DNA from: Halopseudomonas yangmingensis
Lineage (GTDB): Bacteria > Pseudomonadota > Gammaproteobacteria > Pseudomonadales > Pseudomonadaceae
Assembly: GCF_900114825.1 (NCBI RefSeq)
Contig: NZ_FOUI01000015.1
Span: forward strand, 1 to 64,000
DNA length: 64,000 nt
Reading direction: 5' to 3'
Under the pieces are notes generated by a model that was not told where the DNA came from, ran no database searches, and worked only from the letters and a program-made list of their open reading frames with translations. Both the position numbers and the translations under genes were made by a program. The stretch's first letter is position 1. Each line of letters opens with the position of its first letter. Positions 38,028 through 49,669 of this stretch are shown here, piece by piece.

Positions 38028-38342
38028 TCAGAGGGTTTTGAAGCGGATCAGGTTGGACAGCTGCGGATTGGGCTGCTTGCTGCGACGCAGCAGGATCGCC
38101 ATCTTGCCGATCACCTGCACCAATTCGGCGCCGCTGGCCTGGCAAATCTGGGTGATCAATGCCTGCTTGGCGTCGCGGTCGGCAACGCTGAGGCGGATCT
38201 TGATCAGTTCGTGATCGTTCAGCGCACGCTCCAGTTCCGCCAGCACGCCTTCACTGGCGCCCTGTTCACTGACGATGACCACCGGCTTGAGATGATGGCC
38301 GATGCGCTTAAGGTCTTTCTTCTGTGCCGAGCTGAGCGCCAT
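38028..38342 (-). CDS. yhbY: CRS1/YhbY-type RNA-binding protein
   Basis: 104-residue protein of the CRM domain family that associates with pre-50S ribosomal particles. It starts MALSSAQKKDLKRIGHHLKP and includes ALNDHELIKIRLSVADRDAK. IGKMAILLRRSKQ, containing the conserved GxxxxLYR-like strand, lies near the C-terminus. The start at 38342 is the family start; an extension to 38444 was not used. It is divergent from rlmE with 79 bases between starts. Confidence 0.93.
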   Translation of the reverse strand: MALSSAQKKDLKRIGHHLKPVVIVSEQGASEGVLAELERALNDHELIKIRLSVADRDAKQALITQICQASGAELVQVIGKMAILLRRSKQPNPQLSNLIRFKTL

Positions 38343-38421
38343 AATGTTTCTGCTGCTTTCCCATGAATGAGTGAAAGTGCCAAGTATAACCGGCGGAGCG
38401 ATCCGCTGCATGAGGTATTCC

Positions 38422-39057
38422 GTGGCTCGATCCAAGACCAGCAAGGGCTGGCTGAAAGAACATTTCGACGACCCCTACGTCAAGAAGGCGCAAAAGGACG
38501 GTTACCGTTCGCGTGCCAGCTACAAGCTGCTGGAGATCCAGGAGAAGGATCGCCTGCTACGGCCCGGTATGACCGTGCTGGATCTGGGGGCGGCGCCGGG
38601 CGGCTGGTCGCAGGTGGCCAGTCGGGTGCTGGGCGAAAAGGGGCGGTTGATCGCTTCCGATATATTGCCAATGGACAGCATTCCGGATGTGACCTTTATT
38701 CAGGGTGATTTCACCGAGGATCAGGTGTTCGAGGAGATCCTCAAGGCTATTGGCGATCAGCCGGTAGACCTTGTGATTTCCGATATGGCCCCCAATATGA
38801 GTGGTACGCCAGCGGTTGACCAGCCGCGCGCCATGTACCTGTGCGAGCTGGCACTGGATATGGCGACACGAGTGCTGCGCCCTGGTGGTGATTTTCTGAT
38901 CAAGGTGTTTCATGGCGAAGGCTTTGACGATTATTACCGGCAGATCCGTGAGCAGTTCGACAAACTGCTGACCCGCAAACCCGGTGCCTCGCGTGACCGC
39001 TCGCGGGAAACCTATCTGCTGGCGCGCGGCTTCAAGGGCGAGCGTCCGCAGGACTGA
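38422..39057 (+). CDS. rlmE: 23S rRNA (uridine-2'-O-)-methyltransferase RlmE
   Basis: 211-residue SAM-dependent methyltransferase (FtsJ/RrmJ) that modifies U2552 of 23S rRNA. The SAM motif [14 protein letters not shown] is near residue 55. The catalytic K-D-K-E set is visible: the first K in [12 protein letters not shown] in [12 protein letters not shown] in [10 protein letters not shown], and E in [12 protein letters not shown]. The GTG at 38422 follows GAGG by six bases and gives the normal start [14 protein letters not shown]; an in-frame ATG at 38410 is less likely. As in other pseudomonads it precedes ftsH. Confidence 0.95.
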   Translation: MARSKTSKGWLKEHFDDPYVKKAQKDGYRSRASYKLLEIQEKDRLLRPGMTVLDLGAAPGGWSQVASRVLGEKGRLIASDILPMDSIPDVTFIQGDFTEDQVFEEILKAIGDQPVDLVISDMAPNMSGTPAVDQPRAMYLCELALDMATRVLRPGGDFLIKVFHGEGFDDYYRQIREQFDKLLTRKPGASRDRSRETYLLARGFKGERPQD

Positions 39058-39181
39058 ATACACAGGGCGTTACACAGGCCTTTCTGCCGGACGGTGGCGA
39101 ACTGGTGTAAGGTAGGCCTGTCTCAGTATGGATAGAATCATGAACGTGCGTGCCCCGGCGGCGTGACAAGAGGGTTGTGAA

Positions 39182-41125
39182 TTGAACGACATGGCGAAGA
39201 ACCTCATTCTGTGGTTAATCATTGCTGCGGTATTGGTGGCAGTGATGAACAACTTCAGCAGCACGCCCGAAGCGCGTGCGCTGAACTACACGGAATTTCT
39301 TGAACTGGTCAAGGATCGCCAGGTCGAGCGGGTAACCGTGGATGGCTTCATCATCAACGGCAAGCGCCGCGACGGCAGCGAGTTCAAGACAGTGCGTCCG
39401 GCAATCCAGGACAGCGGCCTGATTGGTGACCTGCTCGACAATAATGTGATTGTCGAAGGCAAGCAGCCGGAGCAGCAGAGCATATGGACCCAGTTGCTGA
39501 TTGCCAGTTTCCCGATCCTGATCATCATTGCCCTGTTCATGTTCTTTATGCGCCAGATGCAGGGTGGTGCGGGCGGTAAGGGCGGGCCGATGAGCTTCGG
39601 CAAGAGCAAGGCGCGCATGCTGTCGGAAGATCAGGTCAAGACAACCTTTGCCGACGTTGCTGGCTGTGATGAGGCCAAGGAAGAGGTTAGCGAACTGGTC
39701 GAGTTCCTGCGTGATCCCGGCAAGTTCCAGCGTCTTGGTGGTCATATTCCCCGTGGCGTGCTGATGGTTGGGCAGCCGGGGACCGGCAAGACCTTGCTGG
39801 CCAAGGCAGTGGCTGGCGAAGCCAAGGTGCCGTTCTTCACCATTTCCGGTTCCGATTTTGTCGAGATGTTCGTCGGTGTCGGTGCCAGTCGTGTGCGTGA
39901 CATGTTTGATCAGGCCAAGAAACATGCGCCCTGTATCATCTTTATCGACGAGATTGATGCCGTCGGTCGTCATCGTGGTTCGGGCATGGGCGGCGGTCAT
40001 GACGAGCGCGAACAGACCCTCAACCAGTTGTTGGTAGAGATGGACGGTTTCGAGCCGAATGACGGCATTATCGTGGTGGCAGCCACCAACCGCCCTGATG
40101 TGCTGGATCCTGCGTTGCTGCGCCCCGGTCGATTTGACCGTCAGGTGGTTGTGGGGCTGCCGGATATCCGTGGTCGCGAGCAAATTCTCAAGGTGCATAT
40201 GCGCAAGGTGCCGCTGGGCGATGACGTCAAGCCCGCCAATATTGCCCGTGGCACGCCCGGTTTCTCCGGTGCCGATCTGGCCAACCTGGTCAACGAAGCC
40301 TCACTGTTTGCCGCCCGCGCCAACAAGCGTCTGGTGGAGATGAAGGAGTTCGAGCTGGCCAAGGACAAGATCATGATGGGCGCCGAGCGCAAGTCGATGG
40401 TCATGTCGGACAAGGAAAAGCTGAATACCGCCTATCATGAGTCCGGTCACGCGATTGTCGGTCGCCTGATGCCCGAGCATGACCCTGTCTACAAGGTCTC
40501 GATCATCCCCCGTGGCCGTGCTTTGGGCGTGACCATGTTCCTGCCCGAGGAAGATCGCTACAGCCTTTCCAAGCGCGCCCTGGAGAGCCAGATATGCTCG
40601 CTGTTCGGTGGTCGTATTGCCGAGGAAATGACCCTGGGCTTCGACGGCGTCACTACCGGCGCATCCAACGACATCATGCGTGCTACCCAGTTGGCCAAGA
40701 ACATGGTGACCAAATGGGGGCTGTCCGAGAAGCTGGGCCCGCTGTTGTATGCCGAAGACGAGGATCAGGGTTACCTGGGCCGTATGGGCGGTAGTGGTGG
40801 TTCGAATGTCTCCGGCGAAACCGCCAAGGCGATTGACCAGGAAGTGCGCCGGATTATCGACGAGTGTTACGACACAGCGAAGAAAATTCTGCACGACAAT
40901 CGGGACAAGATGGATCTGATGGCTGAAGCACTGATGAAGTACGAAACCATCGACGCCGATCAGATCGACGACATCATGGATGGGCGCGCTCCACGTGAGC
41001 CCAAGGACTGGTCAGGTGATGACAAGGCTGGTCCTGGCGCGGTGAGTAGTGAAGACTCAAGTGTGGATGATGGTGCTGCGGATAGCGATCCGGGCGGCAT
41101 CGGCGGGCCAGCCGGCGAGCACTGA
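39182..41125 (+). CDS. ftsH: ATP-dependent zinc metalloprotease FtsH
   Basis: 647-residue membrane-anchored AAA+ protease of the inner membrane. Two transmembrane helices (about residues 6-24 and 100-122) flank a periplasmic domain. The AAA module has GQPGTGKT near residue 197, FIDEIDAVG, and the SRH segment [20 protein letters not shown]. The zinc site is HESGH near residue 419. A TTG start at 39182 is supported by AGGG seven bases upstream; an ATG three codons in is the alternative. folP follows after four bases. Confidence 0.97.
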   Translation: MNDMAKNLILWLIIAAVLVAVMNNFSSTPEARALNYTEFLELVKDRQVERVTVDGFIINGKRRDGSEFKTVRPAIQDSGLIGDLLDNNVIVEGKQPEQQSIWTQLLIASFPILIIIALFMFFMRQMQGGAGGKGGPMSFGKSKARMLSEDQVKTTFADVAGCDEAKEEVSELVEFLRDPGKFQRLGGHIPRGVLMVGQPGTGKTLLAKAVAGEAKVPFFTISGSDFVEMFVGVGASRVRDMFDQAKKHAPCIIFIDEIDAVGRHRGSGMGGGHDEREQTLNQLLVEMDGFEPNDGIIVVAATNRPDVLDPALLRPGRFDRQVVVGLPDIRGREQILKVHMRKVPLGDDVKPANIARGTPGFSGADLANLVNEASLFAARANKRLVEMKEFELAKDKIMMGAERKSMVMSDKEKLNTAYHESGHAIVGRLMPEHDPVYKVSIIPRGRALGVTMFLPEEDRYSLSKRALESQICSLFGGRIAEEMTLGFDGVTTGASNDIMRATQLAKNMVTKWGLSEKLGPLLYAEDEDQGYLGRMGGSGGSNVSGETAKAIDQEVRRIIDECYDTAKKILHDNRDKMDLMAEALMKYETIDADQIDDIMDGRAPREPKDWSGDDKAGPGAVSSEDSSVDDGAADSDPGGIGGPAGEH

Positions 41126-41129
41126 GTCA

Positions 41130-41981
41130 ATGCTTCCACAATCCCGTAGCTCCCGCCTGCCCTGTGGCGGCCGGGAGCTTGATCTTTCCCGTACCCAGGT
41201 CATGGGTATCCTGAACGTCACCCCTGACTCGTTTTCCGATGGTGGACGCTGGAACAATCTGGATCAGGCGCTGCTGCGAGCTGAGCAGATGATCAGCGAG
41301 GGCGCCAGCCTGATTGATATCGGTGGCGAATCGACCCGCCCGGGTGCGGCACCGGTCAGCCTGCAGCAGGAGCTGGATCGGGTGTTGCCGGTGGTCGAGG
41401 CGATTGCCGCACGTTTTGATGTGATCATTTCCATGGATACCAGTACGCCTGAGCTGATGCGCGCGGGCGCTGCTGTGGGCGCAGGGCTGATTAATGATGT
41501 GCGGGCCCTGCGCCGCGAGGGTGCGCTGCAGGCCGCGGCTGATAGCGGCCTTGCAGTCTGCCTGATGCATATGCAGGGTGAGCCACAGGTCATGCAGCAG
41601 TCGCCGGTTTACCATGACCTGTTGCACGAAGTCGGCACGTTTCTCGAAGAGCGGGTAAGGCTTTGCCAGCAGGCCGGCATACCCCGCGAGCGTCTGTTGA
41701 TCGATCCGGGCTTTGGTTTTGGCAAGACACTGGAGCACAATCTGCAGTTGTTTGCCGATATGCCGGAGCTGGCGCCGCTGGATCTGCCGTTGCTGGTCGG
41801 GGTGTCACGCAAGAGCATGATCGGACAGTTGCTAGGCCGGCCGGTAGACGAGCGTCTCGCTGGGGGGCTTGCGTTGGCGGCGCTGGCGGTGGAGGCTGGT
41901 GCGCGGATTTTGCGGGTTCATGATGTGGCGCCGACAGTCGACGCGCTGCGCATGACCGAAGCTATACTGGCGCGCCGCTGA
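41130..41981 (+). CDS. folP: Dihydropteroate synthase
   Basis: 283-residue TIM-barrel enzyme of folate synthesis and the sulfonamide target. It joins p-aminobenzoate to the pterin pyrophosphate. Signature segments are [34 protein letters not shown], and [15 protein letters not shown] near the C-terminus. ATG 41130 lies five bases after the ftsH stop; a frame from 41049 overlapping ftsH was rejected. glmM follows 29 bases later, the standard ftsH-folP-glmM order. Confidence 0.97.
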   Translation: MLPQSRSSRLPCGGRELDLSRTQVMGILNVTPDSFSDGGRWNNLDQALLRAEQMISEGASLIDIGGESTRPGAAPVSLQQELDRVLPVVEAIAARFDVIISMDTSTPELMRAGAAVGAGLINDVRALRREGALQAAADSGLAVCLMHMQGEPQVMQQSPVYHDLLHEVGTFLEERVRLCQQAGIPRERLLIDPGFGFGKTLEHNLQLFADMPELAPLDLPLLVGVSRKSMIGQLLGRPVDERLAGGLALAALAVEAGARILRVHDVAPTVDALRMTEAILARR

Positions 41982-42010
41982 GCGCGCCTTTCAGTACAGG
42001 GATTATACGC

Positions 42011-43354
42011 ATGCAAAAACGTTATTTCGGCACCGACGGTATCCGTGGTCGGGTCGGTACTCACCCGATTACCCCTGAGTTTGTGCTCAAGTTGGGCTGG
42101 GCCATTGGTACTGCCTTTCGCAAGGACGATGGATGCCGCATCATGATCGGCAAGGACACGCGGATATCCGGCTATATGTTCGAGTCCGCGCTTGAGGCGG
42201 GTTTGTCCGCAGCCGGTGCCAATGTACAGCTGCTTGGACCCATGCCAACGCCAGCGATTGCCTATCTGACCCGGACCTTCCAGGCCGATGCCGGCATTGT
42301 CATCAGCGCCTCGCACAACCCCTTTTATGACAACGGCATCAAGTTCTTTTCCGCCAGCGGTCGCAAGCTGCCAGACGACCTGGAGCTGGAAATCGAACGG
42401 CTGGTGGATGAGCCTATGGAGGTGGTTTCCTCGGCGGCACTCGGCAAGGTGGTGCGGGTTGAGGATGCGGCTGGTCGCTACATTGAATTCTGCAAGAGCA
42501 GTGTGCCGACCAGTACCAGCTTCAAGGGCCTGAAGCTGGTTGTCGATTGTGCGCATGGTGCTACCTACAAGGTGGCGCCCAGCGTTTTCCGTGAGCTGGG
42601 CGCTTCGGTCAGTGTGATTGGCGTCGAGCCGGACGGGCTGAATATCAATCAGGGTTGTGGCTCCACCGATCTGGCTGCGCTGCGCAAGGCGGTACTGGAT
42701 CGAGGGGCGGATATGGGTATTGCCTTCGACGGTGATGGTGACCGCGTGTTGATGGTTGATCACCTGGGCAACAGTGTCGATGGTGATCAGCTGTTGTATG
42801 TGATTGCCATGGAGTTGCACGGACGCGGTTTGCTGCGTGGTGGCGTGGCAGGCACGCAAATGAGCAATCTCGGGTTGGAGTTGGCGCTGCGTGAGCAAGG
42901 CGTCGAGCTGGTGCGTGCCAAGGTTGGCGACCGTTATGTGATGGAGGCACTGAAGCAGCGTAACTGGATTCTGGGTGGTGAATCGTCCGGGCATCTTGTC
43001 TGCTTGCACCATACCAGTACCGGGGATGGCATTATTGCCGCGTTGCAAGTGCTGCTGGCGCTTCAGCGCAGTGGCCAGAGTCTGGCCGAGGCCTGTCGCG
43101 GCATGACCCTCTGTCCTCAAACACTGATCAATGTCCGTTACGCCGCCGGAAGTGCAAGCCCTGTATCGGATGCGCGGGTAATTGATGCTGTGGCCGAAGC
43201 TGAATCGCGGCTGGGTGACAATGGTCGGGTCTTGCTGCGTCTTTCGGGTACCGAGCCTCTGGTGAGGGTCATGGTAGAAGGCCAGGATGCTGCCCAGGTC
43301 GAGCGTGAAGCTGCCTGGTTGGCTGATCAGGTGCGGGTTTGCTGCTCAGTCTGA
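42011..43354 (+). CDS. glmM: Phosphoglucosamine mutase
   Basis: 447-residue alpha-D-phosphohexomutase that makes glucosamine-1-phosphate for peptidoglycan and LPS. The phosphorylated serine is residue 101 in [12 protein letters not shown]. The metal loop is [13 protein letters not shown]. The sugar-binding loop is GGESSGHL, and the phosphate-binding loop [15 protein letters not shown] is near the C-terminus. ATG 42011 starts [12 protein letters not shown], the family start. It is full length. Confidence 0.98.
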   Translation: MQKRYFGTDGIRGRVGTHPITPEFVLKLGWAIGTAFRKDDGCRIMIGKDTRISGYMFESALEAGLSAAGANVQLLGPMPTPAIAYLTRTFQADAGIVISASHNPFYDNGIKFFSASGRKLPDDLELEIERLVDEPMEVVSSAALGKVVRVEDAAGRYIEFCKSSVPTSTSFKGLKLVVDCAHGATYKVAPSVFRELGASVSVIGVEPDGLNINQGCGSTDLAALRKAVLDRGADMGIAFDGDGDRVLMVDHLGNSVDGDQLLYVIAMELHGRGLLRGGVAGTQMSNLGLELALREQGVELVRAKVGDRYVMEALKQRNWILGGESSGHLVCLHHTSTGDGIIAALQVLLALQRSGQSLAEACRGMTLCPQTLINVRYAAGSASPVSDARVIDAVAEAESRLGDNGRVLLRLSGTEPLVRVMVEGQDAAQVEREAAWLADQVRVCCSV

Positions 43355-43424
43355 ACGTGAGTGTCTGTTGTGCCGCGAAGGCAACTTGGGTACCATTGGC
43401 CGCCGCTTGAACGGAGAGGTTTGC

Positions 43425-44177
43425 ATGCGTCGTCCGCTGGTAGCCGGTAACTGGAAAATGCACGGCACACGACAGTCCGTAGAGGACTTGTTGCTGGGGC
43501 TGAATGGACAGGAATGGCCCGAGGCTGTCGAGTTGGCAGTAGCGCCGCCTGCCCTGTATTTGCAGCAGTGCGGCGAAGCCTTGCAGGGTTCTCCTATTCG
43601 GCTCGCTGCGCAAAACTGTGCGTGGCAGGCTGAGCCGGGCGCACTGACCGGAGAGGTTTCTCCATCGCAATTACGCGATGCTGGCTGCGAGTTCGTCCTG
43701 GTCGGGCATTCAGAGCGGCGTACCTTGTTCGGTGAAACCGACGCAGTGATATGCCGCAAGTTTGCTGCGGCGCTTGCGTGCGGCTTGCGTCCGATACTCT
43801 GTGTCGGTGAAACCCGAGAGCAGATGGAAGCCGGGCAGACTGCTGATGTGGTTGGCAGGCAATTGCAGGCGGTGCTGGAGGTTTTTGGTGTGGGCGGTCT
43901 GGCTCAAGGTGTTGTGGCCTATGAGCCGGTGTGGGCTATAGGTACTGGCCTGACAGCTACGCCAGAACAGGCTCAGGATGTCCACTCGATGATTCGTGGG
44001 CGACTGGCTCTGCTCGACAGCGATCAGGCAGGTTGTGTGCAGATTATTTATGGCGGCAGTGTCAAGGCTGACAATGCTGTGGATTTATTCGGTATGCCGG
44101 ATATCGACGGGGGGCTGGTAGGTGGAGCCTCCCTCAATGCAGAAGAATTTGGTGCGATAGCACGTGCCGCAGGATAA
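43425..44177 (+). CDS. tpiA: Triosephosphate isomerase
   Basis: 250-residue TIM-barrel enzyme that interconverts dihydroxyacetone phosphate and glyceraldehyde-3-phosphate. Catalytic residues are lysine 11 (AGNWKMHG), histidine 95 (LVGHSERR) and glutamate 167 ([11 protein letters not shown]). The phosphate-binding [11 protein letters not shown] is near the end. ATG 43425 follows GGAGAGG. The frame upstream to 43287 overlaps glmM and is not used. secG starts five bases after the stop. Confidence 0.98.
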   Translation: MRRPLVAGNWKMHGTRQSVEDLLLGLNGQEWPEAVELAVAPPALYLQQCGEALQGSPIRLAAQNCAWQAEPGALTGEVSPSQLRDAGCEFVLVGHSERRTLFGETDAVICRKFAAALACGLRPILCVGETREQMEAGQTADVVGRQLQAVLEVFGVGGLAQGVVAYEPVWAIGTGLTATPEQAQDVHSMIRGRLALLDSDQAGCVQIIYGGSVKADNAVDLFGMPDIDGGLVGGASLNAEEFGAIARAAG

Positions 44178-44182
44178 ATGTG

Positions 44183-44545
44183 ATGATTGAAACGCTGATA
44201 GTTGTGCTGCATCTGATGGTTGCCATTGCCCTTGTTGGCTTGATTCTTATCCAGCAGGGTAAGGGTGCCGAAGCGGGTGCTTCCTTTGGTGCGGGTGCTT
44301 CCGGTACTGTATTCGGCAGTCAGGGGTCAACCACGTTTTTGAGCCGAATTACTGCAATTCTTGCGACAGTTTTCTTTGTCACTTCGTTGGGTTTGGCGTA
44401 TTATGCCAGCGCCAAGGCAGGGGGTGAGCGTGATGCCGGTCTTCCGGTTCCGCAGGTACAGGTTCAGCAGCCAACCCTGAGTGATGATATTCCTGTTCTT
44501 GAGCAACAGGCTCCGGCGGGTGGTGAAGTGCCAGAGGTTGAGTAA
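44183..44545 (+). CDS. secG: Protein-export membrane protein SecG
   Basis: 120-residue SecYEG translocon subunit. It has two transmembrane helices (about residues 2-22 and 52-75) joined by the conserved loop [20 protein letters not shown]. The C-terminal 45 residues are a soluble proline/glutamine-rich tail. A GTG one codon upstream (44180) is an equally possible start. The tpiA-secG-tRNA-Leu order is common in gammaproteobacteria; the tRNA begins 10 bases after the stop. Confidence 0.95.
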   Translation: MIETLIVVLHLMVAIALVGLILIQQGKGAEAGASFGAGASGTVFGSQGSTTFLSRITAILATVFFVTSLGLAYYASAKAGGERDAGLPVPQVQVQQPTLSDDIPVLEQQAPAGGEVPEVE

Positions 44546-44555
44546 GCAAGGTTTC

Positions 44556-44640
44556 GCGGAAGTGGTGGAATTGGTAGACACGCTATCTTGAGGGGGTAGT
44601 GCCTTAGGGTGTATGGGTTCGAGTCCCATCTTCCGCACCA
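44556..44640 (+). tRNA. tRNA-Leu (anticodon GAG)
   Basis: 85-base class II tRNA. The acceptor GCGGAAG pairs with CTTCCGC, followed by the encoded ACCA. The anticodon loop is TTGAGGG with GAG at 44590-44592. The long variable arm and T loop TTCGAGT are visible. It sits between secG and the initiator tRNA. Confidence 0.96.
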
Positions 44641-44735
44641 AATACAGGGTCTGCTTTGCAGGCCCTGTTTCATTTCAGGCATGTTCGGTTGCCTTGTGCG
44701 GCGTATCAGCAGTATAATGTGCGCCCAAGATTTGA

Positions 44736-44812
<77 letters not shown>

Positions 44813-44819
44813 GAACAAG

Positions 44820-44840
44820 GCCCCTCATGAGGGGCTTTTT
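44820..44840 (+). terminator. Terminator after initiator tRNA
   Basis: GCCCCTCATGAGGGGC (44820-44835) is a palindromic hairpin followed by five T. It lies eight bases beyond the tRNA CCA end. Confidence 0.85.
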
Positions 44841-44885
44841 GTTAGCTGTCCGGAAACCGTGCTGGCCGCGGCGAGCCGGAGTTCG

Positions 44886-44907
44886 ATGGGCCAAGGGCCC
44901 ATTTTTT
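44886..44907 (+). terminator. Second terminator/attenuator before rimP
   Basis: ATGGGCC (44886-44892), loop AAG, GGCCCAT (44896-44902), then a T run to 44907. It stands 29 bases before the rimP start. It could attenuate transcription entering the rimP-nusA-infB operon from the tRNA genes. Confidence 0.75.
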
Positions 44908-44935
44908 ATTGATGCGTGAAACAGAGGCTGCAACA

Positions 44936-45391
44936 TTGTCCGGCAAACTTGCACAATTGCATGACATGCTGGCCCCGGCAGTCGAGGCTCTGGGCTTCGA
45001 GTGCTGGGGCATCGAATACCTTTCGCAGGGGCGGCATTCGCTGCTGCGTGTCTATATCGAACACCCCGAGGGTGTCACGGTTGATGGTTGCGCCCTGGTG
45101 AGTAGCCAGTTGAGTGCGATTCTTGATGTCGAGGACCCGATTTCGGGCGACTACACTCTTGAGGTTTCTTCACCGGGTATGGACCGGCCACTGTTCACAT
45201 TGGCGCAATACGCGCAATACAGTGGTGAGCAGGCACGTATCCGGTTGCGTACGCCCTATGAAGGCAGGCGCAATTTTCAGGGAATCATTCGCGGCGTCGA
45301 AGGTGACGAGGTGGTGGTGTTGGTTGACGAGCATGAATATCTGCTGCCGATCGACAGTATTGATAAAGGCAACATCATCCCGCGGTTCTGA
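44936..45391 (+). CDS. rimP: Ribosome maturation factor RimP
   Basis: 151-residue 30S assembly factor. Family blocks are [35 protein letters not shown], and [16 protein letters not shown] place the start at TTG 44936. GAGG lies seven bases upstream, and this gives [12 protein letters not shown], matching the usual length of about 150. An ATG at 44912 would add eight residues. It is the first gene of the rimP-nusA-infB-rbfA-truB-rpsO-pnp cluster. Confidence 0.93.
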   Translation: MSGKLAQLHDMLAPAVEALGFECWGIEYLSQGRHSLLRVYIEHPEGVTVDGCALVSSQLSAILDVEDPISGDYTLEVSSPGMDRPLFTLAQYAQYSGEQARIRLRTPYEGRRNFQGIIRGVEGDEVVVLVDEHEYLLPIDSIDKGNIIPRF

Positions 45392-45441
45392 ATTATTACG
45401 GGCACTAGCGGCCCCTATGGATGCGTTAGGCGAGGCATACG

Positions 45442-46923
45442 ATGAGCAAAGAAGTGCTGCTGGTTGTGGAATCCGTTTCCAATGAGAAGGGCGTTCCGCC
45501 CGGTGTGATTTTCGAGGCACTGGAGTTGGCGCTGGCTACAGCCACCAAGAAGCGTTACGAGGACGAAGTTGATGTGCGTGTCGAGATTAATCGGCACACG
45601 GGCAACTATGATTCGTTTCGCCGCTGGATAGTGGTTGCCGATGAGAATTTTGATGATCCTGATCTGCAGTTGACCCTGGACCAGGCTCAGGAGCGTGACC
45701 CTGCACTGCAGATCGGCGATCTTGTTGAAGAAAAGATCGAGTCGGTCGAATTCGGTCGGATTGCTGCGCAGATTGCCAAGCAGGTGATTGTACAGAAGGT
45801 TCGCGAGGCCGAGCGTGCCCAGGTGGTTGATGCCTACCGCGAGCGTCTTGGTGAAATCATCAGTGGCACCGTCAAGAAGGTAGGGCGTGACAGCATTATT
45901 GTCGATCTTGGCAACAATGCCGAAGCTGTATTGCCGCGCGAGGAAATGATTCCCCGTGAAACCTTCCGCAGCGGTGTGCGTATTCGTGCCTTGCTCAAGG
46001 AAATCCGCACCGAGAATCGCGGCCCGCAACTGGTATTGTCCCGTGCCTGTCCGGAAATGATTATCGAGTTGTTCCGTATTGAAGTGCCGGAAATTTCCGA
46101 GGGGCTGATCGAGGTCATGGGTGCTGCACGTGACCCTGGGTCGCGCGCAAAGATTGCTGTGCGCTCCAAGGACAAGCGTATCGATCCGCAGGGTGCCTGC
46201 ATCGGCATGCGCGGCTCGCGGGTTCAGGCCGTATCGGGCGAGTTGGCTGGTGAGCGCGTGGATATCGTGCTGTGGGATGACAACCTGGCTCAATTCGTTA
46301 TCAACGCCATGGCTCCGGCCGAGGTTGCCTCGATCATCGTGGATGAAGATACCCACGCCATTGATCTGGCGGTTGCAGAAGACAACCTGGCCCAAGCGAT
46401 TGGCCGCAGCGGCCAGAACGTCAGGCTGGCCAGTCAGTTGACCGGCTGGACGCTGAACGTGATGAGCGAGGCGGACATTCGCGCCAAGCAGGAAGCCGAG
46501 ACAGGCGATGTGCTGCGGCATTTTGTGGAAGAGCTGGATGTTGAGGAAGAGTTGGCACAGGTTCTGGTAGACGAAGGCTTTACCTCGCTGGAGGAAATTG
46601 CCTACGTACCCATGGAAGAAATGCTCGATATTGATAGCTTTGACGAAGATATCGTCACTGAGCTGCGGGCACGTGCCAAGGATCGCCTGTTGACGCGTGC
46701 GATCGCCAATGAAGAAAAGCTGGAAGAGGCACAGCCGGCAGACGATCTGCTGGAAATGGAAGGCATGGAACGTGCGTTGGCATTCCAGTTGGCTGCTCGC
46801 GGCATTGTCACCATGGAAGATCTGGCGGAGCAGTCGATTGACGATCTGCTGGACATTGAAGGTATTGATGAAGAGCGTGCCGGCGCCCTGATCATGGCAG
46901 CCCGTGCGCCCTGGTTCGAGTAA
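45442..46923 (+). CDS. nusA: Transcription termination/antitermination protein NusA
   Basis: 493-residue RNA polymerase-binding factor. An N-terminal domain (1-130) is followed by an S1 domain (about 135-200, [20 protein letters not shown]). Two KH domains follow, with [15 protein letters not shown] and [14 protein letters not shown] as GxxG loops. Two acidic C-terminal repeats are present (around 365-425 and 440-490, [20 protein letters not shown] and [19 protein letters not shown]). It acts in pausing, termination and rRNA antitermination. It is 50 bases after rimP. Confidence 0.98.
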   Translation: MSKEVLLVVESVSNEKGVPPGVIFEALELALATATKKRYEDEVDVRVEINRHTGNYDSFRRWIVVADENFDDPDLQLTLDQAQERDPALQIGDLVEEKIESVEFGRIAAQIAKQVIVQKVREAERAQVVDAYRERLGEIISGTVKKVGRDSIIVDLGNNAEAVLPREEMIPRETFRSGVRIRALLKEIRTENRGPQLVLSRACPEMIIELFRIEVPEISEGLIEVMGAARDPGSRAKIAVRSKDKRIDPQGACIGMRGSRVQAVSGELAGERVDIVLWDDNLAQFVINAMAPAEVASIIVDEDTHAIDLAVAEDNLAQAIGRSGQNVRLASQLTGWTLNVMSEADIRAKQEAETGDVLRHFVEELDVEEELAQVLVDEGFTSLEEIAYVPMEEMLDIDSFDEDIVTELRARAKDRLLTRAIANEEKLEEAQPADDLLEMEGMERALAFQLAARGIVTMEDLAEQSIDDLLDIEGIDEERAGALIMAARAPWFE

Positions 46924-46983
46924 CGGTCGGTTGCACAAGACAACCATGCGTGAGCGCAAGGGCCCGACTGAGGAGAGATATGA

Positions 46984-49515
46984 ATGGCGGAAGTAACGGT
47001 CAAAGAGTTGGCTAAGGTGGTGGACACTCCGGTTGAGCGTCTGCTACAGCAGATGCAGGAAGCCGGTTTGCCGCAAACCAGCCCCGATCAGCAGGTTTCT
47101 GATGATGAGAAGCAGCGCTTGCTGGCTCATTTGAAGCAATCCCATGGCGAGTCGGTGGTGGAGCCGCGCAAGATTACCCTTAAGCGCAAAACCGTCAGCA
47201 CCCTCAAGGTCGCCGGCAGCAAGACCGTGAACGTTGAGGTGCGCAAGAAGCGTACCTACGTCAAGCGTGATCCTGCCGAGCTGGAAGCCGAACGCCAGCG
47301 CGAGCTGGAAGAGCTGCGTGCTGCTGAAGAATCACGCCAGCAGGCCGAGGAGGCGCGGCGCAAGGCTGAAGAAGAAGCACGCCAGGCGCTCGAAGCCAGC
47401 AAGCAGGCAGGTCAGTCAGAGCCTGAGCCTGTCGCCAAGGTGGAGCAGCCCGCGGCCGCTGAGTCCGCCCCCGCTTCCGCGCCAGCACCTGCGGTGCCAG
47501 TGCCGGAAGTTACCCCGGCAGACGCACAGGCTGCTGCCGAAGCCAACCGCAAGAAGGAAGAGGCCCGTCGCAAAGCGTTGCGCTCAGATGAAGAAGAGCG
47601 CAACCGCAAGCGTGCTGGCGGACATGCGGGCAAGGAAAAGTCGCGTAACAGCGGCCGTATCATGGATGACGAAGATGGCATGAATCGCCGCCGCGGTGGT
47701 GGTGGCAAGCTCAAGGCCAAGAAACGCAATCAGCATGGGTTCGAGAAGCCCACGGGACCCATTGTGCGCGAAGTAGTTATCGGCGAGACCATCACTGTGG
47801 CTGAACTGGCCCAGCGGATGTCGATCAAGGCCGCAGAAGTTATCAAGTACATGTTCAAGAATGGCACCATGGTGACTATTAACCAGGTGCTGGATCAGGA
47901 TACAGCGGCGATTGTTGCCGAGGATATGGGTCACAAGGTCAAGCTGGTGCGCGAGAGCGATATTGAAGACCAGCTGACCGAGTCGATGAGCCATGAAGGC
48001 GAGCTGACGGGGCGTGCGCCGGTGGTTACCGTCATGGGTCACGTCGACCACGGCAAGACCTCGTTGCTCGACTATATTCGTCGGGCCAAGGTTGCTTCCG
48101 GTGAGGCTGGCGGCATTACCCAGCACATCGGTGCCTATCACGTCGAAACCGATCGTGGCATGGTCACTTTCCTCGATACCCCCGGCCACGCCGCCTTTAC
48201 GGCCATGCGTGCGCGTGGTGCCAAGGCCACCGATATCGTGATTCTGGTGGTGGCGGCGGACGATGGCGTGATGCCGCAGACCGAAGAAGCCATCCAGCAT
48301 GCCAAGGCAGCCGGTGTGCCTATCGTGGTGGCGGTTAACAAGATCGACAAGCCCGAGGCTGACGCTGACCGCATCAAGCATGACCTCGCAGCCCGTCAGG
48401 TTATCCCCGAGGAGTGGGGTGGCGACACCATGTTCGTGCATGTATCGGCCAAAGTCGGTACCGGTATCGATGAGCTGCTGGAAGCCATTCTGCTGCAGGC
48501 CGAAGTGCTTGAGTTGAAGGCCCAGCCTTCGGCGCCGGCACGGGGTGTGGTAATCGAGTCGCGTCTGGACAAGGGGCGCGGCCCGGTAGCTACCTTGCTG
48601 GTACAGAACGGCACCCTGCGTCAGGGCGACGTGGTGCTGGCTGGCTTCAACTACGGTCGTGTACGCGCCATGCTTGACGAGAACGGCAAGCCGATCAAGG
48701 AAGCTGGTCCGTCGATTCCGGTAGAGATTCTCGGTCTGGATGGCACACCGGATGCCGGCGACGAGATGACCGTGGTAGGCGATGAGCGCAAGGCCCGCGA
48801 AGTGGCTTTGTTCCGTCAGGGCAAGTTCCGCGAGATCAAGCTGGCTCGCCAGCAATCAGCCAAGCTGGAGAACATGTTCGAAAGCATGGGGCAGGGCGAG
48901 AAGAAGGCGCTCAATATTGTCATCAAGGCCGACGTACGTGGTTCGCTGGAGGCGTTGCAGGGCTCGCTGTCCGATCTGGGCAACGACGAAGTGCAGGTCA
49001 AGGTGGTATCCGGCGGTGTTGGTGGTATCACCGAGACCGACGCCAACCTGGCGCTGGCCTCCAATGCGGTGATTTTCGGTTTCAACGTGCGAGCTGATGC
49101 TTCGGCACGTAAAGTGGTTGAAAATGAAGGTCTGGATCTGCGCTACTACAGCGTCATTTACGAGATCATCGATGACGTCAAAAAGGCCCTTACCGGCATG
49201 CTCGGCAGCGATGTACGCGAGCAGATCCTCGGTGTGGCTGAAGTACGTGACGTGTTCCGTTCGCCGAAATTCGGCGCGGTGGCCGGCTGTATGGTTATCG
49301 AAGGTATCGTTTATCGCAATCGTCCTATCCGCGTGCTGCGTGAGGACGTGGTGATCTACGAGGGCGAACTGGAATCCTTGCGTCGTTACAAGGATGACGT
49401 TGCCGAAGTGCGTAACGGCATGGAGTGCGGTATCGGCGTGAAGAACTACAACGATGTACGCGTCGGCGATCGCATCGAAGTGTTCGAGCGCATTCAGGTC
49501 GCACGGACTCTGTAA
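46984..49515 (+). CDS. infB: Translation initiation factor IF-2
   Basis: 843-residue GTPase that places initiator tRNA on the 30S subunit. The N-terminus has IF2-N modules ([18 protein letters not shown]). A long charged, alanine/glutamate-rich region follows (about 90-230). The second IF2-N segment and the G domain come next: [29 protein letters not shown] and NKIDKPEAD. The C-terminal domains end [22 protein letters not shown] 46984 follows GAGGAGA. Shorter isoforms from internal starts are known in E. coli but were not located here. Confidence 0.98.
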   Translation: MAEVTVKELAKVVDTPVERLLQQMQEAGLPQTSPDQQVSDDEKQRLLAHLKQSHGESVVEPRKITLKRKTVSTLKVAGSKTVNVEVRKKRTYVKRDPAELEAERQRELEELRAAEESRQQAEEARRKAEEEARQALEASKQAGQSEPEPVAKVEQPAAAESAPASAPAPAVPVPEVTPADAQAAAEANRKKEEARRKALRSDEEERNRKRAGGHAGKEKSRNSGRIMDDEDGMNRRRGGGGKLKAKKRNQHGFEKPTGPIVREVVIGETITVAELAQRMSIKAAEVIKYMFKNGTMVTINQVLDQDTAAIVAEDMGHKVKLVRESDIEDQLTESMSHEGELTGRAPVVTVMGHVDHGKTSLLDYIRRAKVASGEAGGITQHIGAYHVETDRGMVTFLDTPGHAAFTAMRARGAKATDIVILVVAADDGVMPQTEEAIQHAKAAGVPIVVAVNKIDKPEADADRIKHDLAARQVIPEEWGGDTMFVHVSAKVGTGIDELLEAILLQAEVLELKAQPSAPARGVVIESRLDKGRGPVATLLVQNGTLRQGDVVLAGFNYGRVRAMLDENGKPIKEAGPSIPVEILGLDGTPDAGDEMTVVGDERKAREVALFRQGKFREIKLARQQSAKLENMFESMGQGEKKALNIVIKADVRGSLEALQGSLSDLGNDEVQVKVVSGGVGGITETDANLALASNAVIFGFNVRADASARKVVENEGLDLRYYSVIYEIIDDVKKALTGMLGSDVREQILGVAEVRDVFRSPKFGAVAGCMVIEGIVYRNRPIRVLREDVVIYEGELESLRRYKDDVAEVRNGMECGIGVKNYNDVRVGDRIEVFERIQVARTL

Positions 49516-49623
49516 GACGGTACCAGGCGGCAAGCGGCCGACGGCAGATACAGGCTGTCGTGTGCGCTTGCCGTTTGCCGTTTCCGGGGGCACGCACAGG
49601 TTGCGAGGCTGCCCCATACTGAT

Positions 49624-49658
49624 GCAGCTTGCAGCTTGCAGCTTGCAGCTTGCAGCTT
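49624..49658. repeat. Five tandem copies of GCAGCTT
   Basis: The heptamer GCAGCTT is repeated five times without change in the infB-rbfA spacer, ending 11 bases before the rbfA start codon. Copy number may vary between strains by slippage, which would change the distance from infB to the rbfA ribosome site. Nearby, CGGCAAGCG (49528-49536) and CGCTTGCCG (49565-49573) could form a hairpin. Confidence 0.9.
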
Positions 49659-49669
49659 TAGAGGTTGTT

